NCBI RefSeq assembly: GCF_003601975.1
Contig: NZ_QZWZ01000051.1
Coordinates: 1 to 42,089, forward strand
From: Mesorhizobium waimense
GTDB taxonomy: Bacteria; Pseudomonadota; Alphaproteobacteria; Rhizobiales; Rhizobiaceae
Direction: 5' to 3'
DNA length: 42,089 bases
The position numbers and the translations under genes are program-made. Shown here one piece after another: positions 7,479 through 14,010 of the stretch; the first letter of the stretch is position 1, and each line of letters begins with the position of its first letter. Below the pieces are notes generated by a model that worked only from the letters and a program-made list of their open reading frames with translations, was not told the origin of the DNA and made no database searches.

Positions 7479-7652
7479 ATGACCACCATCGATCACATCA
7501 ATGAACTGCGGGCCGAGCTTCGGAGCTGCTGCTTCACCAGGAAGGAACGCATCGCGGCTGAAGCCGAACTGGCGGCCCTGATTGCACAGGAGCAGGCAGA
7601 CGCCGAGCAGTTCGCGCGTAACATCGAAGCCTTCGCCGCTGACCTCGAATGA
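7479..7652 (+). CDS. Small helical hypothetical protein
   Basis: A 57-residue protein (MTTIDHINELRAELRSCCF ... ERIAAEAELAALIAQEQADA ...) with a strong Shine-Dalgarno AAAAGGAGA before the ATG. It is almost entirely amphipathic helix. Proteins of this type (TIDxINxLRAEL) sit near DUF736 and ArdC in alphaproteobacterial plasmids; function unknown. A terminator hairpin begins 13 bases after its stop. Confidence 0.7.
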   Translation: MTTIDHINELRAELRSCCFTRKERIAAEAELAALIAQEQADAEQFARNIEAFAADLE

Positions 7653-7664
7653 GATCGGCGACGA

Positions 7665-7692
7665 AACGAGGGGGGTAAGCCCTCTCGTTTTA
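7665..7692 (+). terminator. Rho-independent terminator
   Basis: AACGAGGGG (7665-7673) pairs with CCTCTCGTT (7681-7689) with one G-T wobble and a 7-nt loop, followed by TTT. It ends the small gene at 7479-7652 and lies at the end of the ISL3 remnant on the other strand. Confidence 0.7.
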
Positions 7693-8496
7693 TCGCCCGT
7701 GGGCTCTCAATGACCACGGAAGCGGGGCGCCCATTTTCGCGCGCTCATTCCATGAAAAAATCACGGCGCGCGCATTGCCGAGGAAAGCCGCGCTCGTATT
7801 CTCCATGAGATGCCAGCGGTCGGCGACCTGAACCGCATTCGGTAATGCCTTGGCGGTGGCTTCGCCGTAACCGCCGCCGCGGTCGCGCGAGACGGTTTCG
7901 ATCTCAGGGTGATCGGCAAGCCAAGCCTCGACGGTGGCAACTTCTCGGTCGGGCAACAACGTCACGATCCGCCGTCGCTCCAGATCGCAGACGATCGTGC
8001 CGTAGCGATGGTTACGGCGATAGGCCCAGTCATCGATGCCGACAATCTTGATAGGGGTCTGTTCGTAGACAGGCCGTCGCCGCACCACCCGTAGCAATGT
8101 GTCATTGCTGAGCTTTGCAAAACTAACCGTCGGCCGGCCGCCGAGCGCCAGTCCAAGATGATGAACGATACACTCCAATCGCGAGGTCCGGCGCGATCGC
8201 TCGGTGACAAGACTGTCGTCAAAGCGCTCGGTGAAGATTCGTCGACGGCACAATGTAGCATCGCAGTCGAAGCGCCGCGCGCCGAGGGGGAGCTCTACCT
8301 TCGTCCCACTACAGGGAAGATCGGACACGCGTCGAACATAGCGGCTGTGGACCCGGCTCGACACTCTGCGGCAAAGAGGGCAAGGCCGCGCCGGCGTACC
8401 TGACCGCGCGGTAATGACGATCACTTCTTCGTTCTCAGCGATGGCCTCGACGACCAATCCCGCCGGGATCAAGGACGACAAACGCAAATTTCTCAC
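7690..8496 (-). pseudogene. ISL3-family transposase, C-terminally truncated
   Basis: A 268-residue frame with the ISL3 plan: N-terminal zinc-binding Cys motif (PCPLCRR...), a helix-turn-helix region, then the DDE domain start IVGIDDWAYRRNHRYGTIVC and SRDRGGGYGEAT, ADRWHLMENTSAAF. ISL3 transposases normally run for 400 residues or more. Here similarity stops after the HLMEN block and a short unrelated tail follows, so the last DDE residue is missing and the enzyme should be inactive. At the 5' side GGGTCTGACTCACATTTGAT (complement of about 8541-8560) may be the element's terminal repeat. Confidence 0.8.
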
Positions 8497-8562
8497 CGTG
8501 GTGCTGATTCCCCTCAGAAAACGGCAACCACGCCGCCATCAAATGTGAGTCAGACCCCTATG
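7690..8562 (-). mobile_element. ISL3-type insertion sequence remnant
   Basis: The transposase remnant plus its presumed upstream terminal repeat (GGGGTCTGACTCACATTTG on the minus strand, ending near 8562). No matching inverted repeat is visible at the other end, which is consistent with 3' truncation. The upstream end lies against the C-terminus of the WGR gene. Confidence 0.5.
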
Positions 8563-8829
8563 TCGGCCGATTGACATCGGGTAGGTGGATCGCGGCTGAT
8601 AGCCGCGCATCCGCTTGGCGCGCAGCAGCTGGAGGAAAAGCTCGACAGCTTCGCCCTCGGTATCGAAAGAGTGCTGTACCGTGCGGCCGGTGGTTCCGAT
8701 CCGACCCCAACGGCGGACCAGGCAGGTCTGGCCGAACAGGGTCTCCTCGATCGACAGCGCATAGAAGCGCGCCATGTTCCGATCCGCGTCGCGGCGTTCG
8801 ATACAGAGGCGATAGAGCTGCGCGATCAT
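8539..8829 (-). CDS. WGR domain protein, end altered by IS junction
   Basis: A 96-residue protein comprising a single WGR domain: LCIERRDADRNMARFYALSI, TLFGQTCLVRRWGRIGTTGR, VELFLQLLRAKRMRGYQ. WGR domains, named for the Trp-Gly-Arg seen here, occur in PARPs, in MolR-type regulators and as stand-alone proteins on rhizobial plasmids; they are thought to bind nucleic acid. Other stand-alone relatives end shortly after 'KR.RGY'. The last dozen residues and the stop lie inside or next to the presumed ISL3 end, so the natural C-terminus was probably replaced. The start ATG 8829 lacks a strong Shine-Dalgarno. Confidence 0.8.
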   Translation of the reverse strand: MIAQLYRLCIERRDADRNMARFYALSIEETLFGQTCLVRRWGRIGTTGRTVQHSFDTEGEAVELFLQLLRAKRMRGYQPRSTYPMSIGRHRGLTHI

Positions 8830-9042
8830 TGCGGACAGAATCGCGCAGCCGGACGCGCGCGTCCAATGAATGGTTTGAATCAGCGGACGCGGATCGATTC
8901 ACTCTCGTGATGGATGGAACCGAACATCAGTCGTTCAGCAGCGTCTTTGATGGCCTTCCCCGAAGAGATGTAGCCAATCCTCGTTGGGCCGGAGTCATGG
9001 GCGGTCGGTCATAACGAAAATCGACGCGATTGGCGCATCTGG

Positions 9043-9384
9043 CTACTTTGGCTGCCGAGCAAGGAATTCCGTTATCAGGCCCTGCACCACCTCCTGCATG
9101 GTTGTTCTATTGCGCGCGCAATGGACCTGCAGCTCGATCATCTGCGAGACCGGAATGCGTGTGTGCAGCCGGGCTGTCCCGCCGTCTGCCTTTGGCCTTT
9201 CGAGCTCCGCCTTCGCCTTTCTGGCAGACTGGGTTCTCGTCTGCTGCTCCAGGTTGTCCGTTTCGCTGATGCTGGATTTCACGATGGCAGCCATGTTGCG
9301 CGAGAACGGATCATCCGAACGGGCACGCGGTTTCAAGGCAGGCAGCGGCAATTGGTTTGCGGTCCGATCGCTTTTCTCGTTCAT
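9043..9384 (-). CDS. Small RHH-like DNA-binding protein partner of the ParA/VirC1 ATPase
   Basis: A 113-residue basic protein. The first 70 residues are polar and probably disordered; the C-terminus TARLHTRIPVSQMIELQVHC, then NRTTMQEVVQGLITEFL, has the strand-helix-helix pattern of ribbon-helix-helix domains. Its ATG overlaps the stop of the ParA-like gene (ATGA at 9381-9384). A ParA-type ATPase plus a small RHH protein is the layout of VirC1-VirC2 at the Ti border/oriT and of ParA-ParG partition pairs. VirC2 itself is larger (about 200 residues), so the link is by context only. Confidence 0.65.
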   Translation of the reverse strand: MNEKSDRTANQLPLPALKPRARSDDPFSRNMAAIVKSSISETDNLEQQTRTQSARKAKAELERPKADGGTARLHTRIPVSQMIELQVHCARNRTTMQEVVQGLITEFLARQPK

Positions 9385-10073
9385 TGCGGGGTGGCTCCGT
9401 TCAGTTTGAGGATGATCTCGGCGGTCAGGGCATTCGTCTGGTCGCGAGCGTCCTGCACCGCCTTGTTCACGGGCTGGACTTCGTAAAGCGTCCCGGCGGT
9501 TGCGATTGAGGCGAAGGTCGGCCGTTGCGACAAAAACGTCTCAAGCACGCTGGCGTCGGCCTGCCGCAGCAGCTGGATCGCCGTGCGAAAGGCCATCGTG
9601 TTGTGCTCGATCCCCGAAACCATGTTGAGCATCACCGCGTAGGGAATTTCGCGATGGCGTCCGCCAAGCGAACGGATGTGCCGGATCAGACCCAGGCATT
9701 GCTTGACATCGAAGACGTGCGCTTTCGTCGGGATCAGCACGAAGTCGGCGTTGGCGACGGCCGGTCCGAGGGCGGCCACGGCCGTGCCCTGGACGTCGAC
9801 CAGCAGCAGGTCCTCGGCGTCGGATTGCGCCAGGCGATCGATCAGTTCGTCGGTCGAGTTGATGGGGATGACGTCGATGTTTGAAAGAGCGTACCCGGCG
9901 CGGCGACTGTTTTTGCTCCACTCCAGGGCCGACAGTTGCGGATCGGTGTCGAGCACCGTCACCCGATGACCGGCGGCGGCGAACTCGCCAGCGAGCAGGA
10001 TGGTGGTCATGGTCTTGCCGACCCCGCCTTTGGGAGAGGCCACTGTGATTTGCACCGCGCGTTGTTCCGGCAT
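9381..10073 (-). CDS. ParA/MinD-type ATPase, VirC1-like
   Basis: A 230-residue P-loop ATPase with a deviant Walker A (ITVASPKGGVGKTMTTILLA), switch motif VLDTDPQLSALEWSKN, and DLLLVDVQGT as Walker B. The length and lack of an N-terminal HTH match VirC1 and small ParA proteins. VirC1 recruits the relaxosome to the secretion channel; ParA proteins segregate plasmids. Its position beside the relaxase operon and a VirB/D4 locus favours a VirC1-like role. ATG 10073 is preferred because ATPase homology begins right after it; further in-frame ATGs upstream lie inside the dyad region. Confidence 0.8.
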   Translation of the reverse strand: MPEQRAVQITVASPKGGVGKTMTTILLAGEFAAAGHRVTVLDTDPQLSALEWSKNSRRAGYALSNIDVIPINSTDELIDRLAQSDAEDLLLVDVQGTAVAALGPAVANADFVLIPTKAHVFDVKQCLGLIRHIRSLGGRHREIPYAVMLNMVSGIEHNTMAFRTAIQLLRQADASVLETFLSQRPTFASIATAGTLYEVQPVNKAVQDARDQTNALTAEIILKLNGATPQ

Positions 10074-10092
10074 TGTTTTTTCCCAATGTTGC

Positions 10093-10160
10093 GTCACCTT
10101 GGCGTCAAGGCGCATAGGCGATTTGGCGCCAAAGTGACTTTCTTGCATTATGCCTATGCG
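10093..10160. promoter_or_regulatory. Nested dyads upstream of the parA/virC1-like gene
   Basis: GTCACCTTGGCGTC (10093-10106) is an inverted near-copy of GGCGCCAAAGTGAC (10125-10138), 12 of 14 positions. Overlapping it, CGCATAGGC (10111-10119) has a perfect inverted copy GCCTATGCG (10152-10160). Such interleaved dyads next to a ParA gene typically bind the ParA or its small partner as operator or centromere; here they may be part of the transfer origin. Confidence 0.6.
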
Positions 10161-10400
10161 TCGATGCTACAAAGTGCGAAGGCACATAAGTGCCCAGGTG
10201 ATAACACGAATTTGCGCATTTGGTGCAATGTTCCGGGGTGCATAGTTGGTTATGGACTATCAAAACATCCGATCAGTATAATGTTGCATAGTGAATTGAC
10301 AAGATACGCAATTTGGGTCCAAATTGGCTGAGCAGGTCGTCGCTTCGCTTCGACCTGGACCGTCTTCGACGTGAGGCCCATCCGCCATAGCGAGGGAATT
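10161..10400. other. Candidate oriT / promoter region of the relaxase operon
   Basis: This AT-richer intergenic stretch lies between divergent virC1-like and mobC-relaxase genes, the usual oriT site. Visible structures: hairpin GGCAC-ATAA-GTGCC (10181-10194); two TGCATAGT repeats near 10240 and 10286; dyad CAATTTGG-GT-CCAAATTG (10309-10326); CAGGTCG with CGACCTG around 10333-10357. A possible promoter is TGGACT (10253-10258) with TATAAT (10277-10282), 18-bp spacing. I cannot identify a nick motif of the RP4, Ti or Q type. Confidence 0.5.
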
Positions 10401-10811
10401 TTGGACACCAGCGCCGCCCACAAGGACACCCGAAAGCGCTCCCGGATCGATATTGGGCCGGACGCGGGCGCGCTCCTGGATGAGGCCTGCAAGGTGTTCC
10501 AGCTTGACCGAGCGGAGACGTTGCGGCGCATTATCCGGGCCAGCCTGGATGTCGGTCCCGCTCTGTCAGCTGAGAATTCACGCACTGTCGCGGCGTTGGC
10601 CTCGCAAGTCCGGATGGTCGGCCGAAACCTCAGCCAGCTTCTCCATGCCATTCATTCCGGCCACGCTGCCCCCATGGAGGCGGCGTTGCCGATATGGGAA
10701 GCGCTGGATGAGCGGGTGAAAGCTGTCGACGCCGAATTGACGGCGATGACGATCGCGCATGGCCTGAAACTTCGGAAGGCGGCGCATCTGCTGGATGGTG
10801 AGGGCGCGTGA
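10401..10811 (+). CDS. MobC-like relaxosome accessory protein
   Basis: About 136 residues: N-terminal RHH-like segment (RSRIDIGPDAGALLDEACKV, RAETLRRIIRASLDVG), then VAALASQVRMVGRNLSQLLH, which resembles the MobC motif (L...V..iGnNLNQLaR..N). MobC/VirD1-type proteins bind oriT and help the relaxase open the strands. TTG 10401 follows GAGGG; an alternative GTG lies at 10371. Its stop overlaps the relaxase GTG start (GTGA at 10808-10811), so the two are coupled. Confidence 0.7.
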   Translation: MDTSAAHKDTRKRSRIDIGPDAGALLDEACKVFQLDRAETLRRIIRASLDVGPALSAENSRTVAALASQVRMVGRNLSQLLHAIHSGHAAPMEAALPIWEALDERVKAVDAELTAMTIAHGLKLRKAAHLLDGEGA

Positions 10812-13078
10812 ACCTCGACCAGTCGTCCATACAGGCCATAGCCGATCGGATTCGCGCGAGCGCGGCTTTTGAAGAAGAGAACCGCAAACGCCGGCATCGG
10901 GCCATGTTGTCCTTTGCTGGAAATGACGATGATTGGTTGTTCAAGACGGTTCGCGGCCGGACGGGGGAGGGCGGTCTCGGGGGAAGCCAGACAACGGAAC
11001 CGGCCGTGCCGCGCACGTCTGCGCGGGAGCTGGAGCCGCCGCGCGGTAAAGCCGGGCGACTAAACCTCGCCCTGCCAACCAAGCGGCGGAAGCTCGCCGG
11101 CGGACCTCGGTCGAGGGCTGCTGCCGACAGGCTGGCGGCCGGGTATCAGCCGGCCGTTCTGAAGGTGATTTCCTACGGGCATGGCGTCACTAGGGCAGCC
11201 GCGATCGGTCAATATATCCAGAAGGAGGGCGTCGCGCTCGAGACGTATGACGCGCGTATCCTGGCAACGCGGGAAGCCGTCGCCGAGGAAATGAAACAGT
11301 GGGGCGAGCGTTTCGACAAGCGGCGGGAGAGCGAGGATGTGGCGACGTTTCGGCTTTCGCTGGCAGGGCAGGAGAATGCCGAGCGCCTTTCACAGGCAGT
11401 TCAGGCAGGTTTCGCCGGCCACGGTTTCGCCTATCGTATCGACACACTGCAGGACGGATCGAGCGTCGCGCGCGTCGTCGCGACCATGGCCGGACAGAGC
11501 GTCGTGCGGGGTGAGAACGGGGACGACAAGGTGAAGCATCGGTTTCACTTTTCCGATCGACGCCAGCAGGATCGCCAGTTCTCGGCACCAACCCGGGCCA
11601 TGATCGCCTCGCGGATCTCCGATGCGCTTGGGGTCAAGGAGAATACCGTTTCGGTGAAGCCAATTGGGGAGCCCAGCCACGGCCAAGCCGGTGTCGTGTT
11701 CCAGCTCGCGCGCCTTACCCATGACGGAGCGGCGATCGGCGCCGACGGCGCCGCGATCGCGTCTGAGGAGGCGGTTCGGCAGACCGCGCAGTCCTGGGAC
11801 AAGACCCTGAATTCCTACAAGCCTCGCGACACCATGCACATGATCCTGTCGGCCAAGGCGGGCGAGGACAGGCAAGCCCTGGTGAGGGCCGCACGTGGGT
11901 TCCTGCATGAGCAGTTCCCCAATCACAAATTCGCCTTCGGCATGCATGCCGATATGGCGGAGGAGGGCGGCCATATTCATGTCCATGCCATCGTCGCCGT
12001 GAAAGGTGAGGACGGTGAGCGATTGCGACCAGGTCCGGCCCAGCTTCGCGAATGGCGCGCGCTCTATGCCCAGCACGCACAAGCGCAGGGCATGAAAATC
12101 GTCGCGACTTCCGCAGCCTATCGAGCGTCATCACAAAGCTATGGTCCGCGCGACAAGGCGATTGTGGCCACGGCCGAAAAGCCGCGGCCGGGCAGGGAGG
12201 CGCTGGACCGCGCCTATGCCCGTGCAAACCCGCACGTCATCGAGAAAGCCCGCCAGCGGATCAATCACGCAAAGGCCAACCCGGTAAAGATTCCGATTTC
12301 GGCGCGCCAGCTGCAGGCCAGCCAGGCAAGCCTTCGGGACTGGCACTCGGTTGCTGCTGCTCAGCCGGATAACGCGATAGCGAGTCAATTCATTGATCGG
12401 ATGACGCAAGCTTTTCGATCCGGTACTGTTGTCGTCGCTATTCGAGATGGAAAGGGTGTTCAAATGAGTTCAGATGCCACCGCGGACCAGATGCGGGAAA
12501 ACCTAAAACAGATCAACGAGACCGTTAACAAGACAGCGGCCATGATGAACGGCCAGACGAAATCGGAGTTCTTACGGCGCGCAGCGCCCACCATGGAGCT
12601 GCTTGCGATCCGGACGGATCTCAAATCCCTGCAGGAAGGTGGCGTCACCCATGTCAGTGAAGACCAGGCCCATCGGATTGCCGGCGCGCGCGCCGAAGCT
12701 TTGATCCACCGCGCCCAGGAGATCGAGGCCGCTGAGCGGCTTGAGGCCGATCGCGCTCGCGAGATCCGTAATCGCGCCATCGAGCAGGAGATTCGTGACG
12801 AACGAGCCGGATCGGCTGATCCGACCTCGCTTGAGCAGGCTGCGCAAGACCGCGAAATGGTGCGCAATGCCGAAAGCATCGCTGCGAAGGAAGCCCGCGA
12901 GGCACAAGCCGCAAGCGAAGCCGCGCGTTCATTGGCGCAGAATCCTAACGAGCGGCTTGATCCCGAGATCGTCAAAGGCGAACGGCTCGAAGAACTGCAG
13001 CGCCTGCAGTCGAGGAGCATCAACACCGCTCCGGTCGAAGGCGAAGAGCCGGATTCACAGAAGCCGCAAAAGCAGTAG
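10808..13078 (+). CDS. Large MOBP-type relaxase
   Basis: A 756-residue protein. LKVISYGHGVTRAAAIGQYI (Tyr about residue 136) resembles relaxase motif I with the nicking tyrosine. FGMHADMAEEGGHIHVHAIV (about residues 377-396) is the metal-binding H-x-D...HxHxH motif III. In typical MOBP enzymes these motifs are about 100 residues apart; here roughly 250 separate them, suggesting an inserted domain (about 160-330). There is an N-terminal extension of about 110 residues and a long charged, coiled-coil C-terminus (about 570-740), which may carry the secretion signal for VirD4. GTG start coupled to mobC. It would nick oriT and pilot the strand through the VirB/D4 channel. Confidence 0.85.
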   Translation: MNLDQSSIQAIADRIRASAAFEEENRKRRHRAMLSFAGNDDDWLFKTVRGRTGEGGLGGSQTTEPAVPRTSARELEPPRGKAGRLNLALPTKRRKLAGGPRSRAAADRLAAGYQPAVLKVISYGHGVTRAAAIGQYIQKEGVALETYDARILATREAVAEEMKQWGERFDKRRESEDVATFRLSLAGQENAERLSQAVQAGFAGHGFAYRIDTLQDGSSVARVVATMAGQSVVRGENGDDKVKHRFHFSDRRQQDRQFSAPTRAMIASRISDALGVKENTVSVKPIGEPSHGQAGVVFQLARLTHDGAAIGADGAAIASEEAVRQTAQSWDKTLNSYKPRDTMHMILSAKAGEDRQALVRAARGFLHEQFPNHKFAFGMHADMAEEGGHIHVHAIVAVKGEDGERLRPGPAQLREWRALYAQHAQAQGMKIVATSAAYRASSQSYGPRDKAIVATAEKPRPGREALDRAYARANPHVIEKARQRINHAKANPVKIPISARQLQASQASLRDWHSVAAAQPDNAIASQFIDRMTQAFRSGTVVVAIRDGKGVQMSSDATADQMRENLKQINETVNKTAAMMNGQTKSEFLRRAAPTMELLAIRTDLKSLQEGGVTHVSEDQAHRIAGARAEALIHRAQEIEAAERLEADRAREIRNRAIEQEIRDERAGSADPTSLEQAAQDREMVRNAESIAAKEAREAQAASEAARSLAQNPNERLDPEIVKGERLEELQRLQSRSINTAPVEGEEPDSQKPQKQ

Positions 13079-13188
13079 TTGCCTCGCCATGCAGCACTGA
13101 GTGAGCTCGTTGTTCCCTAAGCCGGGCTCGCTTCGTTCGGCACTCGCTCGCGCCAAAACGCAAAATGTGCTCATTTGACACTTCGTGA

Positions 13189-13470
13189 TTATGCAGCCAC
13201 TTTTACCCGGATTTCTATTTCCAGGTGTGCGGAGGCGGCGATGTTGACAAGTGCGTCAAGCGAGAATTTGGCGAGCTTACCGCGCAGCAGATCATTGGTG
13301 CGAGGGCGCGTCAGACCGAGCCGCTTGGCGGCTTCCTCCTGAGGAATGTCCCAACGCTGGACTGCCTTACGGATTTCGTAGAGCAGCGCCGAGCGCGCCT
13401 TGAGATTTGCTGCCTCTTGTTCGGTGTCCGCCAGGGCGTCCCAGACGTTCTCATAGATTTCTACGTTCAT
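13189..13470 (-). CDS. HigA-type XRE antitoxin
   Basis: A 93-residue protein starting MNVEIYENVWDAL, with a helix-turn-helix IPQEEAAKRLGLTRPRTNDL and LRGKLAKFSLDALVNIAA. This matches the HTH_37/XRE antitoxins paired with Gp49-like toxins. ATG 13470 overlaps the toxin's stop (ATGA), so it is preferred over the ATG five codons upstream. The toxin-first gene order is the HigBA hallmark. It probably represses its promoter through the dyad at 13800-13819. Confidence 0.85.
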   Translation of the reverse strand: MNVEIYENVWDALADTEQEAANLKARSALLYEIRKAVQRWDIPQEEAAKRLGLTRPRTNDLLRGKLAKFSLDALVNIAASAHLEIEIRVKVAA

Positions 13471-13790
13471 CGTTCTGCCTTCCATCGTTTTAGCCGTTGA
13501 GCCGCCAGATCGAGGTCTTTCTTGGACGTGGCCTGTGTCTTCTTGTGGAACGCATGAAGCACCAAAACGCGGTCCTCCAGGGTTGCCAGATAGATGACGC
13601 GGACCGCTCCCGATGCCTCCCGGACTCTGATTTCCCTGACGCCGGCCCCCACGATCTGCAAAGGCTTCCAGTCGTCGGGATCGTCGCCGCGCTGGACAAG
13701 TTCGAGCTGCCAGCCGGCCTCTATCCGCGCATCGTCAGGAAACGCTCGAACATCCGCCCTACTGCTTCCAAGCCATTCAATCACCTTCAT
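13467..13790 (-). CDS. HigB/Gp49-like RelE-fold toxin
   Basis: A 107-residue protein with the phage Gp49-like/HigB pattern: W(Q)LELVQRGDDPDDWKPL, GVREIRVREASGAVRVIYLA, VLVLHAFHKKTQATSKKDLD, LAAQRL. These toxins are ribosome-dependent mRNA endonucleases. It starts at ATG 13790, ten bases downstream (minus strand) of a perfect 7-bp-arm dyad that is presumably its operator. The pair lies between the relaxase and virD4 genes and likely stabilises the element. Confidence 0.88.
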   Translation of the reverse strand: MKVIEWLGSSRADVRAFPDDARIEAGWQLELVQRGDDPDDWKPLQIVGAGVREIRVREASGAVRVIYLATLEDRVLVLHAFHKKTQATSKKDLDLAAQRLKRWKAER

Positions 13791-13799
13791 CGAGGTGCA

Positions 13800-13819
13800 C
13801 TGTATCGGTTTTGATACAG
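13800..13819. promoter_or_regulatory. HigBA operator dyad
   Basis: Perfect inverted repeat CTGTATC-GGTTTT-GATACAG, 20 bp, ending 10 bp from the toxin ATG. Position and symmetry fit autoregulation by the XRE antitoxin. DNA from 13820 to 14010 shows no gene. Confidence 0.7.
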
Positions 13820-14010
13820 GTTGGCTAGAGTGAAAGTCAATCGCATTTTACGGACCAGCAATCAGCTCACGTCCCACAAAGAACCGGGAGGCGCAACGAA
13901 ACGGTTCGATGCGCCCGCCATCGGATTAGGGACCCTTCGTCTTGTTCTCACACTCGACATGGGCACCGAAGGCACAAACCGCTCATTTGTATTCAACTGA
14001 ATTTCACGTC

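Noticed and set aside
13079..13188. Terminator search after the relaxase gene
   Set aside because: Only weak GC dyads near CGAGCC...GGCTCG-type sequence, without a T-run; not enough to call.
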